64,000 bases of DNA from Pohlia nutans (lineage: Eukaryota > Streptophyta > Bryopsida > Bryales > Mniaceae), in NCBI GenBank assembly GCA_022496805.1, contig CM040100.1:26565009-26629008 (forward strand). Direction: 5' to 3'. The notes beneath the pieces are model-generated. The model had not been told where the DNA came from. It saw nothing but the letters and a program-made list of their open reading frames with translations, and searched no databases. Position 1 is the stretch's first letter, and each line of letters begins with the position of its first letter. The position numbers and the translations under genes were made by a program. Shown here in pieces: positions 20,586-30,823 of this stretch.

Positions 20586-23500
20586 ATGGCTACATTTGAG
20601 GGTGAAGGTGCTAAGGTTGTAGACAAGTTCGATGGCGTCAACTTCCACTTGTGGAAATTCAAGATGGAAATGGTCATGGCCGAAAAAGAATTGTGGGAGA
20701 TAGTTGAGGGTAGTGAGGAACCGCCTTCGTCCGACGCCGAGGCTAGGGTACGAACTGCGTACACTCGGCGAGAGAAAAAGGCCTTTGCCATTTTGGCTCT
20801 TAATCTTTCTGATTCCCAGCTTTCTCATATTCGGTCGTGCAAGACTCCCGCCGAGGCATGGGCCAAGCTTTGCAATATTCATGAGGCAAAGAGCTTGGTC
20901 AATATCTTGTTTTTGAGGCGCAAGTTTTTCACCATCAAGATGGAAGAAAACGACGACATGTTGGCGCACATCAACAAAGTCAAGGCTCTTGCGGATCAGC
21001 TCAACGGCGCAGACGTCAACATTACCGACGGTGATATCGTTATGACGCTCCTCGAGAGTTTGCCGCCGTCGTACGAGTATCTTATCGTTGCTATGGAGAG
21101 TAGGCCCATTAGCGAGCTCACTCTTGATTATGTGACATCACGGTTGTTGCATGAACTCTCGCGGCGCAAAGAGAACGAGACTCGTGGCGATAGCGCGGCG
21201 CTTATGGCGAAGCAATCCAAGAGCGGTGCCAGTGGGAGCTCTACAGACAAGGTATGCTACTATTGCGGTAAGAAGGGCCACTTGGCAAAATTTTGCTACA
21301 AACGCAAGAGAGAGGAAAGTGCCAACAATACAAAGGTCAACGATGCAGGTGATGAGTACGCATTTATGACTAGCGTCTCTTCTTGGTGTGATGACGGGGA
21401 CGAGTATGCAATGATGGCAAGTGACGTGTCATGCAATGGTAGTGTGATCGATTGGATTGTTGATTCGGGAGCCTCGAGTCACATGGCGCCCATTAGGACT
21501 TGTTTCCAATCATATCACGTCATATCTCCAAAGAATGTCATTTTGGGTGATGATACGGTTCTTCAAGCCGTGGGTAAAGGATCCATCGTCGTAGACACCG
21601 AGGTGAAGGGTCGTGTGAAGACAATTACCATCCATGATGTCCTCCACGTTCCCAAGTTGAAGGCAAATCTTTTATCGGTGCGACATTTGGTGATGAAGCA
21701 TTTGCGAGTGGAATTTAGCGACCAAGGGTGTTTTGTGTTGTCTCCAAGTCGTGAGGAGGTGGCCATTATACACGAAGTCAACGGCTTGTACCAAATCAAG
21801 TTTTCCAAGATGCACGCGGCGGAATCCGCAACGTTGGTGCAATCGAGTTCAAACGAAGACAAGTTGGCGTTGTGGCATCGTCGTCTCGGGCATTTGAATG
21901 TCAAGAGTGTGAAAGCACTGCGTGGAATGGTAAGTGGCATGGATCTTGCACAATCACACGTCGCACCTAGTTCATTCACATGTGAGGGTTGTATTGAAGG
22001 CAAGCAACAACGCTCACCGTTTCCAGTTGATGGGGCAACTCGTGCAACCAAGGTTCTTGAGATTGTGCATTCCGACGTGTGTGGTCCAATGAAGACCACG
22101 TCTATGGGGGGTTGCAAGTATTTTGTGACGTTCATTGATGATTTTTCGAGGAAGATATGGTTGTATCCGATCAAAGCAAAGAGCGAGTGTTTTGAGAAGT
22201 TCAAAGAGTTCAAGGCGTTGGTTGAGAAGCAATCCGAGCACAAGATCAAGGTGTTTCGATCGGATAATGGCGGCGAGTTCATGTCCAACCAATTTGGAGA
22301 GTTATTGAAGAAAGAAGGCATTGCTAGACAAACCACAACGCCATATACACCACAACAAAACGGAGTTGCAGAGCGTGCAAATCGAACAATTGTGGAAATG
22401 GCAAGGAGTATGTTGCATGCACAAAATTTGGGTTTGGACCTTTGGGCGGAAGCGGTGGTGACTGCGGTGTACACACGCAACCGATGCCCGACGAGTGCGG
22501 TTCAAAACATGACACCAGAGCAAGCGTGGAGTGGGAGGCCACCCCGCGTGGAGCACATGCGCACATTTGGATGCATCGCATTTGCAAAGGTACCCGATTC
22601 TCAAAGAACCAAACTTGAGGCCAAGGCAACAAAATGTGTGTTTCTTGGATATTGTGAAGGTACCAAGGCGTACAGGCTCATGTCGCTCGAGACAAAGAAG
22701 ATCATTCGAGCTCGTGATGTGATATTTTGCGAGAATTCCAAGGTTGAAGACAATTTGGACGATGGTCCAAGTGGGAGAAGTGGCGATAAACCGGCGATTG
22801 TGGACCAATCTTCCAAATCTCCCGTTATTGATATTGTTGATGAAGACGAAGATGACGAAGATGGTGGTGATGAGGAACATATTGAGGAGCGACCTTTGAA
22901 GACGAAGAATGGCGAGAAGAAGGCACAAGCAACGGCGGTTGAAGACAATGCATCCTCGAGCGATCGTCGTTATCCAGAGAGAAATCGTAGACCACTTGGC
23001 GAGTGGTGGAAGAATCATATTCTCCCTCAAGGTGAGGAGGAGCATGCAAACGTTGCACTTTTAGATGCTCCATTGACGATTCGTGAAGCGTTGAGTTGTG
23101 ATGATGCAAACAAGTGGGAGCAAGCCATGCAAGAGGAGTACAAATCGTTGATGGACAATGGCACTTGGGAATTGACTCCCCTCCCCAAGAATCGCAACGC
23201 TATCGGTTGTAAGTGGGTATTTCGTGCAAAGAGAGATGCAACGGGTGATGTGGTTCGTTATAAGGCAAGATTGGTGGCAAAGGGCTTTTCACAAATCGAA
23301 GGTGTTGATTTTCATGAGACCTTTGCACCGGTGGCGAAATTCACCACTATTCGATGCATTTTGGCCATCGGGGCTGCCATGGATTTGGAAATGCATCAAA
23401 TGGATGTGAAGACGGCGTTCTTGAACGGCGAGTTGGACGAGGACATCTACATGGTACAACCCGAAGGATTTGTGCAACGAGGTAATGAGAACCTTGTTTG

Positions 23501-24659
23501 CAAGTTGAACAAGTCATTGTATGGGTTGAAGCAATCTCCACGCGCATGGTATCAAAAGATTGACACGTTTCTTGTTCATATCGGGTTCACAAGGAGCATC
23601 GCTGATCACAGCTTGTATTTCATGCAAAAGGGGCAACATGTGGTCATCGTGATCATATATGTGGATGATTTGATCATCCTTGCAAGTTGTATGAGCTCTT
23701 TGAAGGCATTGAAGGCAATGCTTGAGAACGAGTACGAGATGAGTGATCTGGGTGAGTTGCACTTTTGTTTAGGAGTTGAGTTTGTGCGAGATAGAGCAAC
23801 ACGCACCATAACAATGAATCAAAGCAAGTATGTTATGGATGTTCTCAAACGCTTTGGCATGGAGGATTGCAAACCGGTTGGCACTCCATTGGATGTGAAT
23901 TCCAAACTCGTGAAACTCACCGATGAGGAGTATGCATTAGAGGCTCAATCTATGGTGGATGTGCCATACAAGCAAGCTGTAGGGTCATTGATGTATGCTA
24001 TGATTGCAACAAGGCCGGACCTTGCGTATCCAATCAGCGTTGTGAGTCAACACATGGCAAGACCGGGTTCAAGTCATTGGGTTGCGGTCAAGAGGATCAT
24101 GCGGTACTTGAAAGGCACAAGTGATGTGAGGTTGTGTCTTGGAGGTGACAACATTGTGTTGAGTGGGTATTGTGATGCGGATTATGCGGGTGATACCAAT
24201 GATCGTAGATCCACCACGGGGTACATGTTCAAAGTTGGATCGGGGGCCGTTTCATGGAATAGCAAGCGCCAACAAACCACGGCCACGTCAACGGTTGAGG
24301 CGGAGTACATGGCGACGAGCCACGGTACGAAGGAAGCCATTTGGTTGAGGCAACTAATGGCGGATGTGAGATGCACTCAAGAGGAGGCTACAACAATCAT
24401 GTGTGACAACCAAGGGAGTATGTCATTGGCGAAGAATCCAACGCATCACTCACGTACAAAGCACATTGATGTGCAATATCACTTCATTCGAGAGAAGTTA
24501 GAGATGAAGGTAATAGAGTTGAAGTATTGTCCAACGGAGCACATGGTGGCGGACGTGCTGACAAAGGCTCTTGCGAGAGATCGACATCAAAGACTAGTGG
24601 TGGCATTTGGGCTCCAAGGCTTTGGCTATTCGCAAAGTGGGAGTGTTGAAGTAGGATGA
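20586..24659 (+). CDS. gag-pol: C5 Gag-Pol polyprotein, intact (1357 aa)
   Basis: Complete frame with every motif in place: CCHC knuckle at codons from 21255, protease DSGAS at 21462, GAG-pre-integrase histidine at 21876, integrase D at 22074, D at 22263 and E at 22371, RT YVDD at 23658-23669, RNase H, and stop in the 3' LTR. Private changes include RDVIFCEN in the linker; SSWCDD before the protease is shared with C14 and the tandem array. Start chosen at the ATG in GGATATGG. It has no LTR promoter of its own, so expression would need read-through or an outside promoter, yet its protein could act in trans on other copies' RNA. Confidence 0.93.
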   Translation: MATFEGEGAKVVDKFDGVNFHLWKFKMEMVMAEKELWEIVEGSEEPPSSDAEARVRTAYTRREKKAFAILALNLSDSQLSHIRSCKTPAEAWAKLCNIHEAKSLVNILFLRRKFFTIKMEENDDMLAHINKVKALADQLNGADVNITDGDIVMTLLESLPPSYEYLIVAMESRPISELTLDYVTSRLLHELSRRKENETRGDSAALMAKQSKSGASGSSTDKVCYYCGKKGHLAKFCYKRKREESANNTKVNDAGDEYAFMTSVSSWCDDGDEYAMMASDVSCNGSVIDWIVDSGASSHMAPIRTCFQSYHVISPKNVILGDDTVLQAVGKGSIVVDTEVKGRVKTITIHDVLHVPKLKANLLSVRHLVMKHLRVEFSDQGCFVLSPSREEVAIIHEVNGLYQIKFSKMHAAESATLVQSSSNEDKLALWHRRLGHLNVKSVKALRGMVSGMDLAQSHVAPSSFTCEGCIEGKQQRSPFPVDGATRATKVLEIVHSDVCGPMKTTSMGGCKYFVTFIDDFSRKIWLYPIKAKSECFEKFKEFKALVEKQSEHKIKVFRSDNGGEFMSNQFGELLKKEGIARQTTTPYTPQQNGVAERANRTIVEMARSMLHAQNLGLDLWAEAVVTAVYTRNRCPTSAVQNMTPEQAWSGRPPRVEHMRTFGCIAFAKVPDSQRTKLEAKATKCVFLGYCEGTKAYRLMSLETKKIIRARDVIFCENSKVEDNLDDGPSGRSGDKPAIVDQSSKSPVIDIVDEDEDDEDGGDEEHIEERPLKTKNGEKKAQATAVEDNASSSDRRYPERNRRPLGEWWKNHILPQGEEEHANVALLDAPLTIREALSCDDANKWEQAMQEEYKSLMDNGTWELTPLPKNRNAIGCKWVFRAKRDATGDVVRYKARLVAKGFSQIEGVDFHETFAPVAKFTTIRCILAIGAAMDLEMHQMDVKTAFLNGELDEDIYMVQPEGFVQRGNENLVCKLNKSLYGLKQSPRAWYQKIDTFLVHIGFTRSIADHSLYFMQKGQHVVIVIIYVDDLIILASCMSSLKALKAMLENEYEMSDLGELHFCLGVEFVRDRATRTITMNQSKYVMDVLKRFGMEDCKPVGTPLDVNSKLVKLTDEEYALEAQSMVDVPYKQAVGSLMYAMIATRPDLAYPISVVSQHMARPGSSHWVAVKRIMRYLKGTSDVRLCLGGDNIVLSGYCDADYAGDTNDRRSTTGYMFKVGSGAVSWNSKRQQTTATSTVEAEYMATSHGTKEAIWLRQLMADVRCTQEEATTIMCDNQGSMSLAKNPTHHSRTKHIDVQYHFIREKLEMKVIELKYCPTEHMVADVLTKALARDRHQRLVVAFGLQGFGYSQSGSVEVG

Positions 24660-24961
24660 TTGCGTGGGCTGAAGTTGCTCATAGCCATGCGCATTAGCTA
24701 GAGTAGATGATGCGAATGAGCTAGACTTGCAACTAGAGAAGTGGTACTAGTTAGAAGTAATGAGAATTGGGTCTCCCAAGTGATATGGGCTGATCCTAGT
24801 GTACTAGGAGTGGAGTATGGGCTGATGTCCCATATGGTTTGCCAAGGGGACTCCCTTGGGTGTGCTACTTAAGAGGGGCAGCCCATGAGTAAAGATCATC
24901 TCTTTCCTATGCATTCCAAGTGTTTGTGTGAGGCTTTGGCATTCTAATCTAACCTTCAATA
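24644..24961 (+). repeat. C5 3' LTR
   Basis: 318 bp, TGTTGAAG...CTTCAATA, preceded by the polypurine tract AAAGTGGGAG at 24634-24643. Directly followed by C6 RT sequence. Confidence 0.95.
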
Positions 24962-26454
24962 GGGAATTGACTCCCCTCCCCAAGAATCGCAACGCTATCG
25001 GTTGTAAGTGGGTATTTCGTGCAAAGAGAGATGCAACGGGTGATGTGGTTCGTTATAAGGCAAGATTGGTGGCAAAGGGCTTTTCACAAATCGAAGGTGT
25101 TGATTTTCATGAGACCTTTGCACCGGTGGCGAAATTCACCACTATTCGATGCATTTTGGCCATCGGGGCTGCCATGGATTTGGAAATGCATCAAATGGAT
25201 GTGAAGACGGCGTTCTTGAACGGCGAGTTGGACGAGGACATCTACATGGTGCAACCCGAAGGATTTGTGCAACGAGGTAATGAGAACCTTGTTTGCAAGT
25301 TGAACAAGTCATTGTATGGGTTGAAGCAATCTCCACGCGCATGGTATCAAAAGATTGACACGTTTCTTGTTCATATCGGGTTCACAAGGAGCATCGCTGA
25401 TCACAGCTTGTATTTCATGCAAAAGGGGCAACATGTGGTCATCGTGATCATATATGTGGATGATTTGATCATCCTTGCAAGTTGTATGAGCTCTTTGAAG
25501 GCATTGAAGGCAATGCTTGAGAACGAGTACGAGATGAGTGATCTCGGTGAGTTGCACTTTTGTTTAGGAGTTGAGTTTGTGCGAGATAGAGCAACACGCA
25601 CCATAACAATGAATCAAAGCAAGTATGTTATGGATGTGCTCAAACGCTTTGGCATGGAGGATTGCAAACCGGTTGGCACTCCATTGGATGTGAATTCCAA
25701 ACTCGTGAAACTCACCGATGAGGAGTATGCATTAGAGGCTCAATCTATGGTGGATGTGCCATACAAGCAAGCTGTAGGGTCATTGATGTATGCTATGATT
25801 GCAACAAGGCCGGACCTTGCGTATCCAATCAGCGTTGTGAGTCAACACATGGCAAGACCGGGTTCAAGTCATTGGGTTGCGGTCAAGAGGATCATGCGGT
25901 ACTTGAAAGGCACAAGTGATGTGAGGTTGTGTCTTGGAGGTGACAACATTGTGTTGAGTGGGTATTGTGATGCGGATTATGCGGGTGATACCAATGATCG
26001 TAGATCCACCACGGGGTACATGTTCAAAGTTGGATCGGGGGCCGTTTCATGGAATAGCAAGCGCCAACAAACCACGGCCACGTCAACGGTTGAGGCGGAG
26101 TACATGGCGACGAGCCACGGTACGAAGGAGGCCATTTGGTTGAGGCAACTAATGGCGGATGTGAGATGCACTCAAGAGGAGGCTACAACAATCATGTGTG
26201 ACAACCAAGGGAGTATGTCATTGGCAAAGAATCCAACGCATCACTCACGTACAAAGCACATTGATGTGCAATATCACTTCATTCGAGAGAAGTTAGAGAT
26301 GAAGGTGATAGAGTTGAAGTATTGTCCAACGGAGCACATGGTGGCGGACGTGCTGACAAAGGCTCTTGCGAGAGATCGACATCAAAGACTAGTGGTGGCA
26401 TTTGGGCTCCAAGGCTTTGGCTATTCGCAAAGTGGGAGTGTTGAAGTAGGATGA
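24962..26454 (+). pseudogene. pol: C6 RT-RNase H fragment, open
   Basis: Reading frame from ELTPLPK at the start of the RT domain through YVDD, RNase H and the VEVG end. No internal stop. It happens to be in frame with the last codons of the C5 LTR, but only a GTG, not an ATG, precedes it there, so independent translation is doubtful. Near-identical to the same part of C5. Confidence 0.88.
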
Positions 26455-26756
26455 TTGCGTGGGCTGAAGTTGCTCTTAGCCATGCGCATTAGCTAGAGTA
26501 GATGATGCGAATGAGCTAGACTTGCAACTAGAGAAGTGGTACTAGTTAGAAGTAATGAGAATTGGGTCTCCCAAGTGATATGGGCTGATCCTAGTGTACT
26601 AGGAGTGGAGTATGGGCTGATGTCCCATATGGTTTGCCAAGGGGACTCCCTTGGGTGTGCTACTTAAGAGGGGCAGCCCATGAGTAAAGATCATCTCTTT
26701 CCTATGCATTCCAAGTGTTTGTGTGAGGCTTTGGCATTCTAATCTAACCTTCAATA
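26439..26756 (+). repeat. C6 3' LTR
   Basis: 318 bp; one private change (CTCTTAGCC for CTCATAGCC near base 40). Confidence 0.95.
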
Positions 26757-27760
26757 TATATGTGGATGATTTGAACATCCTTGCAAGTTGTATGAGCTCT
26801 TTGAAGGCATTGAAGGCAATGCTTGAGAACGAGTACGAGATGAGTGATCTCGGTGAGTTGCACTTTTGTTTAGGAGTTGAGTTTGTGCGAGATAGAGCAA
26901 CACGCACCATAACAATGAATCAAAGCAAGTATGTTATGGATGTTCTCAAACGCTTTGGCATGGAGGATTGCAAACCGGTTGGCACTCCATTGGATGTGAA
27001 TTCCAAACTCGTGAAACTCACCGATGAGGAGTATGCATTAGAGGCTCAATCTATGGTGGATGTGCCATACAAGCAAGCTGTAGGGTCATTGATGTATGCT
27101 ATGATTGCAACAAGGCCGGACCTTGCGTATCCAATCAGCGTTGTGAGTCAACACATGGCAAGACCGGGTTCAAGTCATTGGGTTGCGGTCAAGAGGATCA
27201 TGCGGTACTTGAAAGGCACAAGTGATGTGAGGTTGTGTCTTGGAGGTGACAACATTGTGTTGAGTGGGTATTGTGATGCGGATTATGCGGGTGATACCAA
27301 TGGTCGTAGATCCACCACGGGGTACATGTTCAAAGGTGGATCGGGGGCCGTTTCATGGAATAGCAAGCGCCAACAAACCACGGCCACGTCAACGGTTGAG
27401 GCGGAGTACATGGCGACGAGCCACGGTACGAAGGAGGCCATTTGGTTGAGGCAACTAATGGCGGATGTGAGATGCACTCAAGAGGAGGCTACAACAATCA
27501 TGTGTGACAACCAAGGGAGTATGTCATTGGCGAAGAATCCAACGCATCACTCACGTACAAAGCACATTGATGTGCAATATCACTTCATTCGAGAGAAGTT
27601 AGAGATGAAGGTGATAGAGTTGAAGTATTGTCCAACGGAGCACATGGTGGCGGACGTGCTGACAAAGGCTCTTGCGAGAGATCGACATCAAAGACTAGTG
27701 GTGGCATTTGGGCTCCAAGGCTTTGGCTATTCGCAAAGTGGGAGTGTTGAAGTAGGATGA
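26757..27760 (+). pseudogene. pol: C7 RT C-terminus and RNase H fragment
   Basis: Open frame from YVDDLN (I to N change next to the catalytic pair) to the stop in the LTR. It carries FKGGSG instead of FKVGSG in RNase H, a variant shared with C10, and a D to G change in NGRRST. All upstream RT, integrase and Gag are missing. Confidence 0.88.
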
Positions 27761-28062
27761 TTGCGTGGGCTGAAGTTGCTCATAGCCATGCGCATTAGCT
27801 AGAGTAGATGATGCGAATGAGCTAGACTAGCAACTAGAGAAGTGGTACTAGTTAGAGATAATGAGAATTGGGTCTCCCAAGTGATATAAGCTGATCCTAG
27901 TGTACTAGGAGTGGAGTATGGGCTGATGTCCCATATGGATTGCCAAGGGGACTCCCTTGGGTGTACTACTTAAGAGGGGCAGCCCATGAGTAAAGATCAT
28001 CTCTTTCCTATGCATTCCAAGTGTTTGTGTGAGGCTTTGGCATTCTAATCTAACCTTCAATA
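27745..28062 (+). repeat. C7 3' LTR
   Basis: 318 bp with several private or shared changes (GAGATAATG, GATATAAGCTG, CCATATGGATTGCC, GTGTACTAC). The GAGATAATG and GTGTACTAC variants recur in the C17 LTR at 63238-63555. Confidence 0.95.
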
Positions 28063-28341
28063 GGCCCATGCCTCGGCGGGAGTCTTGCACGACCGAATAT
28101 GAGAAAGCTGGGAATCAGAAAGATTAAGAGCCAAAATCGCAAAGGCCTTTTTCTCTCGCCGAGTGTACGCAGTTCGTACCCTAGCCTCGGCGTCGGACGA
28201 AGGCGGTTCCTCACTACCCTCAACTATCTCCCACAATTCTTTTTCGGCCATGACCATTTCCATCTTGAATTTCCACAAGTGGAAGTTGACGCCATCGAAC
28301 TTGTCTACAACCTTAGCACCTTCACCCTCAAATGTAGCCAT
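28063..28341 (-). pseudogene. gag: C8 gag N-terminal fragment (93 codons)
   Basis: From the ATG at 28341 to the AEAWA motif, unmutated, then ended by the C7 LTR, which supplies a stop within a few codons. A transcript from the C8 5' LTR would make a short N-terminal Gag peptide without knuckle or protease. Confidence 0.85.
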
Positions 28342-29279
28342 ATCCTTGATTGAAGGACGTACGCTCACAAAATTCAGCCCCTAGAAAGCTAAGAAAAATT
28401 GTTTTTATGATTTTTGACAATTTTGTGATTTGTGAAGCAAATTGCACACGTACGTGCTTCTAATGCCTCCAAACTAATGCCAAACACTAAATCAGCACCT
28501 TTGTGCTACACATCAACCTCACAACACTCAATCGTGATGGTTCTTAGTGAATTTGCACAAGATCATACCACAACACCCTAACTAGGAGAATTGCGCACTC
28601 GTTGGCTCAAATCCACTCAAATCAGCACCCTGGTGCTTCACAACACGTAACGCACCCTATGGACACCCTTGTGCCTTCCAAGGACTCTAAATCAATGCAA
28701 ATTCAGCCCCTTCAAGTCCTAATTGCATTGAAATTCATCAAATCAGCCCCGTTGTGCATTCACTAACCCAAACTCTAATTTTGAGCACTCCAAGGGCATA
28801 ACTCACATTCCAAACCCTTGTGCAAGAATTGCAATACCAAAATCAGATTGTAGACTCACCCCAAGAGCCTCAAAGCATAAAAGTGCCTTGCAACAACACA
28901 AGTGCACAAATTGAGCACAAATTGAGCCAATAAGCTCCAATAAGCTCCAATCAGCTCCAATATACTCCAACAAGCACCAATAAGCTCCAAAGCTCCAATT
29001 CAGCCCTTGTAGACGTGTATAAACTCCAAAAGTGCTCCAAAGTGCTCCAAAAGCTCCAAATCAACAAATGATAGCTCCAAAGTGCGAATTCAGCCCTCCA
29101 ACACGTAGATCAAAGGTAGGAAGATTGTAATACCTCCCAATGTCGAAATCAGCCCACCAAAGCTCGAATTCAGCCCTCCAAAGATCCAAATCAGCGCTCC
29201 AATACTCCCAAATCAGCGCTCCAACGCACGACCTCCACACAATGAGCAATCTAATCTTTGACTCACGCAAAACACATGA
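28342..29279 (-). other. C8 leader
   Basis: Complete leader with the shortest minisatellite in the window (28927-28990, one perfect AGCTCCAATA unit before AGCTCCAATC). Candidate splice signals and the three 18-bp words are present. Confidence 0.75.
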
Positions 29280-29293
29280 GTGGGCCCATAACC
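29280..29293 (-). other. C8 primer-binding site
   Basis: GGTTATGGGCCCAC on the minus strand adjoining the LTR; half-tRNA type. Confidence 0.82.
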
Positions 29294-29611
29294 TATTGAA
29301 GGTTAGATTAGAATGCCAAAGCCTCACACAAACATTTGGAATGCATAGGAAAGAGATGATCTTTACTCATGGGCTGCCCCTCTTAAGTAGCACACCTAAG
29401 GGAGTCCCCTTGGCAAACCATATGGGACATCAGCCCATACTCCACTCCTAGTACACTAGGATCAGCCCATATCACTTGGGAGTCCCAATTCTCATTACTT
29501 CTAACTAGTACCACTTCTCTAGTTGCAAGTCTTGCTCATTCGCATCATCTACTCTAGCTAATGCACATGGCTATGAGCAACTTCAGCCCACGCAATCATC
29601 CTACTTCAACA
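29294..29611 (-). repeat. C8 5' LTR
   Basis: 318 bp; private changes include ACATTTGG, CACACCTAAGG and GGGAGTCCC near the middle. Followed by CTTCTAAC of L1. Confidence 0.93.
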
Positions 29612-29725
29612 CTTCTAACTAGTACCACTTCTCTAGTTGCTAGTCTAGCTCATTCGCATCATCTACTCTAGCTAATGCGCATGGCTATGAGCAACTTCAG
29701 CCCACGCAATCATCCTACTACAACA
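29612..29725 (-). repeat. L1, partial LTR (outer 114 bp)
   Basis: The portion of a minus-oriented LTR from CTTCTAACTAG to CCTACTACAACA, left of which C8 is inserted. The terminal repeat has one change (TGTTGTAG on the minus strand). Its right flank ATTGG is the insertion point in C9. The other part of this LTR is not in the window. Confidence 0.88.
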
Positions 29726-30480
29726 ATTGGTGGCAAAGGGCTTTTCACAAATCGAAGGTGTTGATTTTCATGAGAGCTTTGCACCGGTGGCGAAATTCAC
29801 CACTATTCGATGCATTTTGGCCATCGGGGCTGCCATGGATTTGGAAATGCATCAAATGGATGTGAAGACGGCGTTCTTGAACGGCGAGTTGGACGAGGAC
29901 ATCTACATGGTACAACCCGAAGGATTTGTGCAACGAGGTAATGAGAACCTTGTTTGCAAGTTGAACAAGTCATTGTATGGGTTGAAGCAATCTCCACGCG
30001 CATGGTATCAAAAGATTGACACGTTTCTTGTTCATATAGGGTTCACAAGGAGCATCGCTGATCACAGCTTGTATTTCATGCAAAAGGGGCAACATGTGGT
30101 CATCGTGATCATATATGTGGATGATTTGATCATCCTTGCAAGTTGTATGAGCTCTTTGAAGGCATTGAAGGCAATGCTTGAGAACGAGTACGAGATGAGT
30201 GATCTGGGTGAGTTGCACTTTTGTCTAGGAGTTGAGTTTGTGCGAGATAGAGCAACACGCACCATAACAACGAATCAAAGCAAGTATGTTATGGATGTTC
30301 TCAAACGCTTTGGCATGGAGGATTGCAAACCGGTTGGCACTCCGTTGGATGTGAATTCCAAACTCGTGAAACTCACCGATGAGGAGTATGCATTAGAGGC
30401 TCAATCTATGGTGGATGTGCCATACAAGCAAGCTGTAGGGTCATTGATGTATGCTATAATTGCAACAAGGCCGGACCTTG
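29726..30480 (+). pseudogene. pol: C9, RT fragment of a Copia-family element
   Basis: 755 bp of plus-strand RT from LVAKGFSQ to IATRPDL, bounded by L1 on the left and the LTR stub L2 on the right, so both ends are insertion points. YVDD is intact. It carries HESFAPV (T to S) and TITTNQ (M to T); the latter is shared with C10. No stop inside. Catalytically incomplete without the N-terminal RT segment and RNase H. Confidence 0.9.
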
Positions 30481-30505
30481 TATTGAAGGTTAGATTAGAA
30501 TGCCA
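30481..30505 (-). repeat. L2, 25-bp LTR stub
   Basis: The first 25 bases of a minus-oriented LTR (TATTGAAGG to AATGCCA), immediately followed by the complete LTR of C10. Best read as an LTR inserted in C9 at CCTTG and then interrupted by C10 at TGCCA; the remainder should lie beyond the nested stack to the right. A 25-bp tandem duplication of the LTR start cannot be excluded. Confidence 0.75.
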
Positions 30506-30823
30506 TATTGAAGGTTAGATTAGAATGCCAAAGCCTCACACAAACACTTGGAATGCAAAGGAAAGAGATGATCTTTACTCATGGGCTGCCCCTCTTAAGT
30601 AGCACAGCCAAGGGAGTCCCCTTGGCAAACCATATGGAACATCAGCCCATACTCCACTCCTAGTACACTAGGATCAGCCCATATCACTTGGGAGACCCAA
30701 TTCTCATTACTTCTAACTAGTACCACTTCTCTAGTTGCATGTCTAGCTCATTCGCATCATCTACTCTAGATAATGCGCATGGCTATGAGCAACTTCAGCC
30801 CACGCAATCATCCTACTTCATCA
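30506..30823 (-). repeat. C10 3' LTR
   Basis: 318 bp with private changes (GCAAAGG, CACAGCCAAGG, CATATGGAAC, CTAGATAATG). Its terminal TGTTGAAG reads TGATGAAG on the minus strand (ACTTCATCA at 30815-30823). Confidence 0.93.

Larger units (their letters stand above)
19926..24961 (+). mobile_element. C5, Copia-family element lacking its 5' LTR
   Basis: Plus-strand copy beginning inside the leader minisatellite, with intact gag-pol and 3' LTR. The 5' LTR, primer site and first 300 nt or so of leader are missing because of the inverted join to C4. The right flank GGGAA is RT sequence of C6, so C5 was inserted in C6; the left half of C6 is not in the window. Confidence 0.9.
24962..26756 (+). mobile_element. 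C6, 3' fragment of a Copia-family element
   Basis: RT-to-3' LTR piece in the same orientation as C5 and C7. Its left end is the C5 insertion point (GGGAA); its right flank TATAT is RT sequence of C7, in which it was inserted. Its 5' part is not in the window. Confidence 0.9.
26757..28062 (+). mobile_element. C7, 3' fragment of a Copia-family element
   Basis: Begins at the YVDD box of RT and ends with a 3' LTR. Its right flank GGCCC lies inside gag of C8 (opposite strand), so C7 was inserted in C8; the part of C8 beyond C7's lost 5' end is not recognisable in the window. Confidence 0.9.
28063..29611 (-). mobile_element. C8, 5' end of a Copia-family element
   Basis: Minus-strand 5' LTR, primer site, full leader and the first part of gag, cut by C7 at AEAWA. 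The right flank CTTCT lies inside another LTR (L1), in which C8 was inserted. The rest of C8 is not in the window. Confidence 0.9.

Noticed and set aside
24928..24962. Fusion frames running from an LTR end into the next truncated pol (also at 26723, 34312 and 48514)
   Set aside because: They need a GTG start. The nearest LTR ATG is in another frame and stops before the LTR ends. The in-frame joins are few and look accidental.
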